This document shows positions 33,744 to 42,011 of a stretch of DNA of 64,000 nt, piece after piece. The position numbers and the translations under genes are program-made. This stretch comes from Lachnospiraceae bacterium (lineage in GTDB: Bacteria; Bacillota; Clostridia; Lachnospirales; Lachnospiraceae), in assembly GCA_024687745.1 (NCBI GenBank), contig JAILEM010000136.1, positions 18,328 to 82,327 of the forward strand, read 5' to 3'. Under the pieces are notes generated by a model. The model did no database searches, had not been told where the DNA came from, and was given only the letters and a program-made list of their open reading frames with translations. Numbering within the stretch: position 1 is the stretch's first letter; every line of letters starts with the position of its first letter.

Positions 33744-36563
33744 TTGAAAAAAACATTAGCTGACATCAAAACAAAAATTGTTCAATTTATGACCGATGAT
33801 ACCAATATAGATGCCAAGAATCTGTTTTACTGTATCATCTATGTTATCACCGTCTTTTTGCTCATAGGTTTTTATTATATTTTTACCGGTGGAGAGAAGG
33901 CCATGATCATCATAGATTTTTCTGCCGCGTTCATCTTCACGGTTCTTTTTATCGTTACGACAAAGTACAGATGCTATAAGCTTTCGTTATCCATACTTTC
34001 ACTGTTCTTCAATCTCGTATTATTTCCGCTTATCGTGATCAGCGCGGGAGATTTATATTCCTATGCAAGTCTTTATATGGTGGTTGGTATCATACTTACA
34101 CTCTATCTTTTAGATCCTCCGGAGCTTATCATACAGCTTGTGATAATTGTTATATGGGATCTTTTTGTGATCCGGTTCACTTATATTCATCCCGAGCTCA
34201 TGGAACCCTACCGGATGGAAAATCACGGCAGTCTTGCCATCTATTTTAATTTCCTTGCGGGAGCCATCATACCCATGCTCATATTCGCATACCAGAATCT
34301 GATGTATGAAAGGGTAATGAAGAGGATCAAAGAGAGTGATGAGGCTATACAAAAGGCCAACATAAGCAAGGCAAAATTCCTTGCAAATATGACACATGAG
34401 ATAAAAACCCCGATGAATACGATAATAGGAATGAACGAACTCATCCTTAACAGGGAGCTTCCCGGGGATTGTATCGAGGAGGCGGAAAATATAAGGGATG
34501 CCTCCAATCAGCTGCTTAGAATAGTAAATGATACACTTATTTATTCAAGACTTGAATCGGACAGATGGAAGCTTAAATTCTCTGCCTACAGTTTCTATGA
34601 CATGATAAGTGAGGTTATAGATAATTTCTCGGAAACCGCTATGGATTCAAATATAGATGTCTATGCCTTTATCGATGCGGGGATACCAAAGCTTCTTTAC
34701 GGGGATGATATCTCAATAAAGCAGATATTTGAATATATTCTGGGAAATTCGCTGCAACAGGACATAAGGCAGAGGGTGGCCATAGAGATACTCGGAGAAA
34801 GGCTGAGTGATCCAAACAAGATAAGACTGGAGTGCAGGGTGTCGGAATCAGGTAAGGGACTTAAAAAGGAGGAGATAGAATCTCTTTTAAAGGCCTATAA
34901 GAAATACGATTCCAGACAGGATTCGGATCTTAAGGGATTGGGACTTGAAGTATCCATCTGCGAGGAGCTCTTACAGCTTATGGGCGGACAGTTAAAGATA
35001 GAATCCGTTGAAGGCGTCGGGATCTCTATAAAGTTCAGTTTTGAGAACTATATACTTGATGATGAGAGAATGGTGGAGATAGATAACTCCCCGGTAAAGC
35101 ATATACTGATCTATCTGCATACAAGGGAGGATGAAAACATCTGGAAACCGCTTTTTGAAAATATCTCTGTCAGTCCGGATTATGTAATGTCGCCTGTTTC
35201 CTTTAAGGCTGCTCTTGAAAACCGCGATTATTCCTACATATTTGTGAGACTTAAGGATCATGACGGAATAAAGGATATCATCGCAGAGAAGGGAATGGAA
35301 GATAAGACCTATGTAATAATAGAGCACAAAAGGAAAAATGACAGCTTTGGCTCCTTAAATATAGTTCCTTCACCCATAAACAGTATATGTATATCCGAGA
35401 TCATCAACGGAACATATAAGGAAAAGGAACACAGATTTACCGATGTCAAAAAGAAGATCAGATTTAAGGACACAAAGATACTTGTCGTAGAGGATTCAAT
35501 GATCAATCTCAAGGTTCTCTCCGGTATGCTCGACAGCTTAAATGCAGAGTATGATCTTGTAACAAACGGCGAAAAATGCATCGATTTTATCAAAACAAAT
35601 GTTTATGACCTTATATTGCTTGACAGAAGGATGCCGGGGATGGACGGCAAGAAGACTCTTGATATCATAAGAACGCTTGACGGTGATAAGAGCAGCTTAC
35701 CTGTAATATGCATAACCTCCGAGATAGGAAGGGATGTCAGAAAGAATATCATCGATGAGGGATTTGATGACTATATCATGAAACCGGTCAAGAGCAGGGA
35801 TCTTGTTTCCTGTCTCAAGGATCACCTTCCGGATGAAAAGATCGTTGAGGAAAATTATTATATCCCTACCGCCCCAAAGATAAAGGTCAAAGAGCCTGCA
35901 GTATCCAAAAATGATTATGATATAAGCGCTGATCCCGGTGATTTTGATGTTAACAGAGGAATTGAAAATATAGGCGGAGACAGGGAGATATATAATGAGA
36001 TCCTTCTGACCTATTACCATGAGGGGAAGGAAAAGATAGGCGGCGTAAAGGCCATGTCCGCAGAGGAAGATCTTTCATTGTTCACCACCACGGTGCATGC
36101 CCTAAAGAGCAGCTCCGCATCCGTAGGTGCAGACGGTATATCCACCTGGTTCAAACAGCTTGAAATGGCCGGAAAAGCCGGCGACAGGGAATTTATTGAT
36201 GAAAATCTGGATCCGGTGACTTTAAACTTTAAAGACCTTCTTACTGTGATCAAAAAGTATCTGGATGAGTATGGTCTTTTGGAGGATGAAAATGAAGTCT
36301 GCGACGAGGCCGGGGATTTAAACGATGACTCAGCTTCAGCTACAGAAGAGGTAAATATTGGTGCTCTTGAAATGCTGTACGGATATATGGACAGATTCGA
36401 TCTTAAAAATGCCGAGATCATACTGAATGATATATCCGGACACAGATACGAAAAAGAAACAGGACACAGGATAAAGGATATTAAGAGCGATTTTGATACA
36501 TTTGAATATTTTAAAGCAAAGGACAAGACAAAAGAGCTTATAGATATCATCAAAAGTAAATGA
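33744..36563 (+). CDS. Hybrid sensor histidine kinase with receiver and HPt domains
   Basis: A 939-aa paralogue of the preceding kinase. It has about six N-terminal membrane helices and HisKA with His218 (MTHEIKTPMNT). Its ATPase domain is somewhat diverged (ESGKGL where D-x-G-x-G is usual, but GLGLEVSI is intact). A pseudo-receiver-like region (about 450-560) is followed by a full receiver with Asp627 (LLDRRMPGMDG) and an HPt domain with His785 (TTVHALKSSSASVGA). A further C-terminal segment of about 80 residues is not recognised. The start is a TTG at 33744 with AAGGGTG 11 nt upstream; the next ATG (33789) lacks a better site, so the start is uncertain. The ATPase changes make autokinase strength uncertain. 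Confidence 0.87.
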   Translation: MKKTLADIKTKIVQFMTDDTNIDAKNLFYCIIYVITVFLLIGFYYIFTGGEKAMIIIDFSAAFIFTVLFIVTTKYRCYKLSLSILSLFFNLVLFPLIVISAGDLYSYASLYMVVGIILTLYLLDPPELIIQLVIIVIWDLFVIRFTYIHPELMEPYRMENHGSLAIYFNFLAGAIIPMLIFAYQNLMYERVMKRIKESDEAIQKANISKAKFLANMTHEIKTPMNTIIGMNELILNRELPGDCIEEAENIRDASNQLLRIVNDTLIYSRLESDRWKLKFSAYSFYDMISEVIDNFSETAMDSNIDVYAFIDAGIPKLLYGDDISIKQIFEYILGNSLQQDIRQRVAIEILGERLSDPNKIRLECRVSESGKGLKKEEIESLLKAYKKYDSRQDSDLKGLGLEVSICEELLQLMGGQLKIESVEGVGISIKFSFENYILDDERMVEIDNSPVKHILIYLHTREDENIWKPLFENISVSPDYVMSPVSFKAALENRDYSYIFVRLKDHDGIKDIIAEKGMEDKTYVIIEHKRKNDSFGSLNIVPSPINSICISEIINGTYKEKEHRFTDVKKKIRFKDTKILVVEDSMINLKVLSGMLDSLNAEYDLVTNGEKCIDFIKTNVYDLILLDRRMPGMDGKKTLDIIRTLDGDKSSLPVICITSEIGRDVRKNIIDEGFDDYIMKPVKSRDLVSCLKDHLPDEKIVEENYYIPTAPKIKVKEPAVSKNDYDISADPGDFDVNRGIENIGGDREIYNEILLTYYHEGKEKIGGVKAMSAEEDLSLFTTTVHALKSSSASVGADGISTWFKQLEMAGKAGDREFIDENLDPVTLNFKDLLTVIKKYLDEYGLLEDENEVCDEAGDLNDDSASATEEVNIGALEMLYGYMDRFDLKNAEIILNDISGHRYEKETGHRIKDIKSDFDTFEYFKAKDKTKELIDIIKSK

Positions 36564-36581
36564 TCAAGGAGGAAGTATAAA

Positions 36582-37418
36582 ATGTCAGATCCAAGGTATG
36601 AAAAGCTTGAAAGATGTCTTAAATGCGTAAGGGAAAAAACCGATTTCAAGCCGCTTGTTGCACTTGTATTGGGATCGGGGTTAGGAGATTACGCAAAGGG
36701 TATGGATATTAAGGCGGTCATCCCCTATGAAGAGATCGAAGGATTTCCCATATCTACAGTTCCGGGACATAAGGGTCAGTTTGTCTTTGGATATGTAGGG
36801 GAGACTCCTGTTGTCTGTATGCAGGGCAGAGTTCATTATTATGAGGGTTATGATGTTTCGGATGTAGTCCTTCCGACAAGACTTATGTATATGATGGGAG
36901 CAAGGTTCCTTGTGCTCACAAATGCATCCGGAGGTATAAATGACGATTTCAGTGCCGGAGACATGATGCTTATAAAGGATCATATATCTTTATTTGCGCC
37001 AAATCCTCTTATCGGGCCAAACATCGATGAGCTTGGTATAAGATTTCCCGATATGAGCAGTGTATATGATGTGGAATTAATGGTGCTGATAAGAAAGGCA
37101 GCTGCGGAAATGGGGATAGTTATCAGGGAGGGCATATATGCACAGCTTACCGGACCATCCTTTGAATCACCGGCTGAGATACAGATGCTAAAGAAGCTGG
37201 GGGCGGATGCAGTAGGCATGAGTACCGTGGTAGAGGCGATCACCGCCAATCATATGGGAATGAGGATCTGCGCAATATCCTGCGTAAGTAACATGGCTGC
37301 CGGTATATCAGCCACACCTCTTACCCATGAAGAGGTCCAGCAGGCGGCAAATGAAAATGCACCTGTATTTAAAAAGCTTGTAAACTGTACGATCGAAAAA
37401 ATAGGTAAGCTCTCATGA
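36582..37418 (+). CDS. punA: Purine nucleoside phosphorylase (trimeric type)
   Basis: A 278-aa enzyme that cleaves inosine/guanosine (and deoxy forms) with phosphate to base plus (deoxy)ribose-1-phosphate. Motifs of the PNP/MTAP family are LVLGSGLG, TVPGHKGQFVFG, MQGRVHYYEGY, LTNASGGIN, LTGPSFESPAEIQ and DAVGMSTVVEAI. The length is typical. AAGGAGGAAG precedes the start. It forms a salvage unit with the lipoprotein and amidohydrolase genes that follow, overlapping the first by 4 nt. Confidence 0.95.
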   Translation: MSDPRYEKLERCLKCVREKTDFKPLVALVLGSGLGDYAKGMDIKAVIPYEEIEGFPISTVPGHKGQFVFGYVGETPVVCMQGRVHYYEGYDVSDVVLPTRLMYMMGARFLVLTNASGGINDDFSAGDMMLIKDHISLFAPNPLIGPNIDELGIRFPDMSSVYDVELMVLIRKAAAEMGIVIREGIYAQLTGPSFESPAEIQMLKKLGADAVGMSTVVEAITANHMGMRICAISCVSNMAAGISATPLTHEEVQQAANENAPVFKKLVNCTIEKIGKLS

Positions 37419-38488
37419 AAAGCAACAGATTAGCGGTTTTATCCGCACTGATACTGATATCTGCCCTGACACTTTCGGGCTGCGGGAAGAAGAATACAGC
37501 TGAGATCGCGATGGTAACCGACCTTGGTACTATCAATGACGGCTCCTTTAATCAGGGAACCTATTCGGGAATAGAAAAATATGCGGCTGAAACCGGTAAG
37601 TCATATAACTACTATCAGCCAAAGAAATCCACAGAAGAGGAATATATCGCTGAGATAAAGAAGGCTGTAAAAAACGGAGCAAAAATAGTCGTCCTTCCGG
37701 GAGAGATCTTTGATGAGGCTGTTTTTGATATACAGAAGGAATATCCCAATGTAAGCTTTCTTCTGATAGACGGAGTTCCCCATAATGAAGATTATTCTGA
37801 CGAGACCATAGAGAGTAATACCAGGGCTGTGGTTTTCGCGGATGAACAGGCAGGCTTCCTTGCAGGCTATGCAGCGGTAAGGGAGGGTTATACAAGTCTC
37901 GGATTTCTTGGCGGATCACCGCAGGACCCTGTTATCAGATACGGGTACGGATTTGTCCAGGGCGCGGATTATGCAGCTATAGAGCTTGGAGTACCGATAA
38001 ATATCAATTACTGTTACGGAATGACCTTTGTGGAAAGCGAACCCATGAAGGAGCTTGCAAAGTCCTGGTACAGCCAGGGAACACAGGTGATATTTGCCTG
38101 CGGCGGTGCAATGAACAGGTCGGTCATGAAGGCTGCTGAGGAGGTCAACGGTCTGGTGATAGGAGTGGATGTGGATCAGAGCAAGGATTCTGATTCAGTC
38201 ATAACCTCTGCCATGAAGGAGCTTGACAATGCCTCTTATCAGGGGGTTAAGGACTTTTATGACGGAAACTTTAACGGAGGCTCGATAGTTACCATGAATG
38301 CATCAAATGACGGGATAGGTCTTCCCATGGATACCTCCAGATTTAAAAATTTCACATCTGCAGACTATAATGCGATCTACGCACAGCTTGTGAACGGCAA
38401 GCTTGAACCTTATGCGCAGACCAATTTCGGAAACACCTTTGATCTTACTCTTATAAATACAACCGTCACCTATCTTGAGCTCAACTGA
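37415..38488 (+). CDS. BMP-family nucleoside-binding lipoprotein
   Basis: A 357-aa solute-binding lipoprotein (BmpA/TmpC/PnrA type). The signal peptide ends in the lipobox ALTLSGC. The mature domain shows the family motifs VTDLGTINDGSFNQGTYSGI, SSEIFDEAV-like FDEAVFDIQKEYPN, ADEQAGFLAGYAA and GVDVDQSKDSD. The family delivers purine nucleosides to ABC importers. No ATPase or permease is encoded next to it, so it must share a transporter located elsewhere. The ATGA overlap with punA supports a role in nucleoside salvage. Confidence 0.9.
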   Translation: MKSNRLAVLSALILISALTLSGCGKKNTAEIAMVTDLGTINDGSFNQGTYSGIEKYAAETGKSYNYYQPKKSTEEEYIAEIKKAVKNGAKIVVLPGEIFDEAVFDIQKEYPNVSFLLIDGVPHNEDYSDETIESNTRAVVFADEQAGFLAGYAAVREGYTSLGFLGGSPQDPVIRYGYGFVQGADYAAIELGVPININYCYGMTFVESEPMKELAKSWYSQGTQVIFACGGAMNRSVMKAAEEVNGLVIGVDVDQSKDSDSVITSAMKELDNASYQGVKDFYDGNFNGGSIVTMNASNDGIGLPMDTSRFKNFTSADYNAIYAQLVNGKLEPYAQTNFGNTFDLTLINTTVTYLELN

Positions 38489-38527
38489 CCGGTGACGTAA
38501 AAAATATCTATCTAACAGGAGGTTTAT

Positions 38528-39796
38528 ATGTATATAAGATTTACAAATGCCAGGATACTCTCGATGACAGACGGTGAAGACATCTATGAGGGAGAATTGC
38601 GGGTAAAGGATAATAAGATAGCATACGTCGGTGAAAAATGCGAAAGTGATGAGAAATTTGACAGGGTTATAGACTGTCAGGGAAATGTTCTGATGCCCGG
38701 CTTTAAGAATGCACATACACATTCGGGAATGACGGCCATGAGATCATATGCCGATGACCTTCCTTTGCAGGAATGGCTCAATGAAAAGATATTTCCCATG
38801 GAAGCAAAGATGACAGGCGAGGATTGTTATATCTTATCCAAGCTTGCTGTACTTGAATATCTTACATCCGGAATAACAGCGGTGTTTGATATGTATCTTG
38901 CGCCCTATGATATAGCAAGGTGCGCGAAGGATACCGGGATGAAATTTGTTCAGGTCAGCGGTATCAATAAGTTTGGTCCTTCCATAGAAGAGCTTGAGGA
39001 AAGGTTTTTAAAGATTAACGACGGAAATCCGCTTTCTTCATTTAAACTCGGATTTCACGCGGAATATACCTGTGATCTTCCTCTTCTTGAAAAGATAGCC
39101 GCTCTTGCACATAAATATAAACAGCCGCTGTTTGCTCATAATTCAGAGACGGAGCGAGAGGTAAAGGAGTGTATCGACAGATACAAAAAGACTCCTACTG
39201 AGCTGATGGACTCTCTGGGAATGTTTGAATACGGCGGAGGCGGATATCATTGTGTTCATTTTTCGGATCATGATATAGAGATATTTAAGGAAAAGGGATT
39301 ATATGCCGTTACCAATCCCGGATCGAACACAAAGCTTGCAAGCGGGATCGCTCCGATACAGAAGTTCCTTGACAACGGTATCAGTGTGGCGATCGGAACG
39401 GACGGCCCAAGCTCCAACAACTGTCTTGACATGTTCAGGGAGATGTTCCTTGTAACAGGGCTTGCAAAGCTTACAACAAAGGATGCCTCGGCGGTTGACG
39501 GACTCAAGGTATTAAAAATGGCAACAGTAAACGGAGCACATGCCATGGGATTAAATGATGCCGACGTTCTTGCAAAGGATAAGGAAGCCGATATCATTAT
39601 GATCGATCTTCACCAGCCCAATATGCAGCCTCTTAACAACATTGCCAAGAATATCGTATACAGCGGTTCAAAGACCAATGTCAAGATGACAATGGTCCAC
39701 GGAAGGATCCTTTATGAAGACGGTAAATATAATATAGGTGCTGATCCCGAAGAGTTATATGCAAAAGCTGATGAGATAATAAAGAGAATCGGATGA
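38528..39796 (+). CDS. mtaD: Amidohydrolase, probable 5'-methylthioadenosine/S-adenosylhomocysteine deaminase
   Basis: A 422-aa metal-dependent deaminase of the amidohydrolase superfamily. Metal ligands are HTHSG, the His of GFHAEYTCD, HCVHFS and the Asp of GTDGPSSNNCLDMF. The MTA/SAH deaminase group shares the region PLQEWLNEKIFPMEAKMT. It likely deaminates an adenosine-type nucleoside to the inosine form, feeding punA. Discrimination between MTA, SAH and 5'-deoxyadenosine is not possible by eye. AGGAGG precedes the ATG, and the stop overlaps rnhA by 4 nt. Confidence 0.85.
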   Translation: MYIRFTNARILSMTDGEDIYEGELRVKDNKIAYVGEKCESDEKFDRVIDCQGNVLMPGFKNAHTHSGMTAMRSYADDLPLQEWLNEKIFPMEAKMTGEDCYILSKLAVLEYLTSGITAVFDMYLAPYDIARCAKDTGMKFVQVSGINKFGPSIEELEERFLKINDGNPLSSFKLGFHAEYTCDLPLLEKIAALAHKYKQPLFAHNSETEREVKECIDRYKKTPTELMDSLGMFEYGGGGYHCVHFSDHDIEIFKEKGLYAVTNPGSNTKLASGIAPIQKFLDNGISVAIGTDGPSSNNCLDMFREMFLVTGLAKLTTKDASAVDGLKVLKMATVNGAHAMGLNDADVLAKDKEADIIMIDLHQPNMQPLNNIAKNIVYSGSKTNVKMTMVHGRILYEDGKYNIGADPEELYAKADEIIKRIG

Positions 39797-40278
39797 TGAG
39801 AGTTGAATTATACAGTGACGGTGCCGCAAGAGGGAATCCCGATGGCCCCGGAGGATTCGGATGTGTACTGAGATATGAAGATTCAAAGGGTACCCTTCAT
39901 GAAAAGGAGATAAGCAGGGGTTATAAAAAGACCACAAATAACAGGATGGAGCTTCTTGGAGTTATAGCAGGACTTGAGGCACTAAACCGTCCGTGCGATG
40001 TCTTTGTTTATTCGGATTCCAAATATGTGACGGACTCCTTTAATAAGCACTGGATCGAAAACTGGAAGAATAACGGCTGGAAAACTGCCGGGAAGAAACC
40101 TGTTATGAATGATGATCTGTGGAAGAGGCTCCTTAAGGCGATGGAACCGCATAAGGTGGTATATGAATGGGTTAAAGGCCACAACGGGCACGATCTTAAT
40201 GAGCGTTGTGACAGGCTTGCAACTTCCGCCGCGGACTCAGAGGATCTTCTTGACGATATAACGGGCGGAATGATATAG
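39793..40278 (+). CDS. rnhA: Ribonuclease HI
   Basis: A 161-aa enzyme that degrades RNA in RNA-DNA hybrids. The catalytic Asp-Glu-Asp-Asp set is in YSDGAARGNPDG, NNRMELLGVIAGLEAL, VYSDSKYV and GHDLNERCDRLA. VKGHNGH carries the assisting His, and the basic-protrusion region is present. No clear ribosome binding site; translation is probably coupled to the upstream gene through ATGATGA. Confidence 0.94.
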   Translation: MMRVELYSDGAARGNPDGPGGFGCVLRYEDSKGTLHEKEISRGYKKTTNNRMELLGVIAGLEALNRPCDVFVYSDSKYVTDSFNKHWIENWKNNGWKTAGKKPVMNDDLWKRLLKAMEPHKVVYEWVKGHNGHDLNERCDRLATSAADSEDLLDDITGGMI

Positions 40279-40303
40279 TTATCAAATATTCGGAGGTATA
40301 GAT

Positions 40304-40477
40304 ATGATCGCTTTTATTAACACATTTCTGTCATATGTGATAGTTGTCATCGTCTTTATGGCTATAATCGTCTGTGCAGTTATGCTCGGAAAAAAGTTAA
40401 GGGACATGAAGGATGCCAAAAAGCAGGAGGCTGAAGAAGCCGGTGATGATGTCACGAGGCAGGCGCTAAACAAGTAA
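40304..40477 (+). CDS. Small membrane protein, 57 aa
   Basis: A short gene between rnhA and thrC. It starts MIAFINTF and has one strongly hydrophobic helix (residues 4-28, VIVVIVFMAIIVCAVML core). A basic then acidic cytoplasmic tail follows (GKKLRDMKDAKKQEAEEAG), ending in DDVTRQALNK. A good GGAGG site lies 6 nt before the ATG, and thrC follows after 13 nt, so expression is likely. It is not a recognised family; similar short single-helix proteins are common and uncharacterised in Lachnospiraceae. Confidence 0.65.
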   Translation: MIAFINTFLSYVIVVIVFMAIIVCAVMLGKKLRDMKDAKKQEAEEAGDDVTRQALNK

Positions 40478-40490
40478 ACCGGAGAGAAAA

Positions 40491-41978
40491 ATGGATATCT
40501 TATATAAAAGTACAAGAAGTGATACTGAGGGGATAACCGCATCCAAGGCTATACTTAAAGGCCTTGCGGATGACGGGGGATTATTTGTTCCGGACAGGAT
40601 CCCGGAGCTTAAGGTAAGTCCCTCAGAGCTTAAGGACATGGATTATAAGGCTACGGCCTACGAGGTCATGAGGCTCTTTCTGACAGATTATTCCGAGGAA
40701 GAGCTTAAAAGCTGTATCGAAAGAGCATATGATGAAAAGTTTGACGATAAGGATATAGCACCTCTTAAAAAGGTGGGGGATCGCTATTTCTTAGAGCTTT
40801 TTCACGGAAAGACGATCGCCTTTAAGGATATGGCTCTCTCTATCCTTCCACATCTTCTGACTACCGCGATAAGGAAGAACAATTCAGATAAGGAGGTCGT
40901 TATACTGACGGCCACATCCGGAGATACAGGAAAGGCTGCCCTTGCAGGATTCAGTGATGTGGAGCATACGAGGATAATAGTCTTTTATCCAAAGGGCGGA
41001 GTGTCAAGGATACAGGAGCTCCAGATGGTAACGGAGAAGGGAAGAAATACGAAGGTCGTTGCCGTAAGGGGTAATTTCGATGACTGCCAGAGCCAGGTGA
41101 AGGCTATATTCAATGACGAAGAATTAAAGAAGGAAATGGCATCTAAGGGCTTTGCCTTTTCTTCGGCCAATTCCATCAACATAGGAAGGCTTATACCGCA
41201 GGTGGCATATTATGTTTATGCCTACGGAAGGATGCTTAAAGAAGGATATATAAAGGATGGGGAAGAGATAAACTTTACCGTTCCCACCGGTAATTTCGGA
41301 AACATATTAGCAGGTTATTATGCAAAGCTCATAGGTTTACCGATAGGAAAGCTTGTATGTGCATCAAATGACAATAAGGTGCTCTATGATTTCTTTGAAA
41401 CAGGAATATATGATAAGAACAGGGAATTCATTCTTACAAGCTCTCCCAGCATGGATATACTAATCTCATCCAATCTTGAGCGGCTCATTTATATGATCGG
41501 CGGTTCTGATGCAGTAAGGAATGAGGCCTTGATGAAGAGCCTTAAGGAGAAAGGAAGATATGAGATAACCGGTGATATGAGAGAAAAGCTTGAAAGCTTT
41601 GCCGGTTTTTATTCCACAGAGGAAGAGGTCTCAAAGACTATAAAAGAGCTTTATACCAAAGACGGTTACATTACCGATACTCATACGGCTGTTGCCGTAA
41701 ATGCAGAGAGAAAATACAGGGAGAGTTTAGGGGATTGCAGAAAGAATGTCATAGTCTCCACGGCAAGTCCTTATAAATTTGCAAAGAGTGTATACGATTC
41801 AATAAAAGGTCAGAGTAGCGGTATGGATGACTTTGAGATAATAGATAAGCTTGAGGAAATGTCAAAGGTAAAGATACCTCCTGCGATACATGAGATCAGA
41901 AATGCAAAGATCCTGCACGATGAGGTCTGTGACAGGGAAGGGATGAAGGATACAGTCAAAAAAAGTCTGGGACTTTAA
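40491..41978 (+). CDS. thrC: Threonine synthase
   Basis: A 495-aa PLP enzyme converting O-phosphohomoserine to threonine. It belongs to the longer (yeast/E. coli-like) class. The PLP lysine is in HGKTIAFKDMALSIL and the phosphate-binding loop is TATSGDTGKAALAGF. PTGNFGNILAGYYAK is the PLP-pyridine contact region. GGAGAG lies before the ATG. It ends at a strong bidirectional terminator. No other threonine genes are adjacent. Confidence 0.95.
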   Translation: MDILYKSTRSDTEGITASKAILKGLADDGGLFVPDRIPELKVSPSELKDMDYKATAYEVMRLFLTDYSEEELKSCIERAYDEKFDDKDIAPLKKVGDRYFLELFHGKTIAFKDMALSILPHLLTTAIRKNNSDKEVVILTATSGDTGKAALAGFSDVEHTRIIVFYPKGGVSRIQELQMVTEKGRNTKVVAVRGNFDDCQSQVKAIFNDEELKKEMASKGFAFSSANSINIGRLIPQVAYYVYAYGRMLKEGYIKDGEEINFTVPTGNFGNILAGYYAKLIGLPIGKLVCASNDNKVLYDFFETGIYDKNREFILTSSPSMDILISSNLERLIYMIGGSDAVRNEALMKSLKEKGRYEITGDMREKLESFAGFYSTEEEVSKTIKELYTKDGYITDTHTAVAVNAERKYRESLGDCRKNVIVSTASPYKFAKSVYDSIKGQSSGMDDFEIIDKLEEMSKVKIPPAIHEIRNAKILHDEVCDREGMKDTVKKSLGL

Positions 41979-42006
41979 AAAGTCGGGGTTAAGCCCCGAC
42001 TTTTTT
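41977..42006. terminator. Bidirectional terminator between thrC and gltA
   Basis: AAAAAGTCGGGG-TTAA-GCCCCGACTTTTTT: an 8-9 bp GC-rich stem with A-run on the left and T-run on the right, serving both convergent genes. Confidence 0.95.
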
Positions 42007-42011
42007 GCACT

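Noticed and set aside
36014..36649. 211-aa minus-strand open frame
   Set aside because: It lies opposite the 3' end of the second hybrid kinase and the start of punA, is Ser/Leu rich with no motif, and is a shadow of the coding strand.
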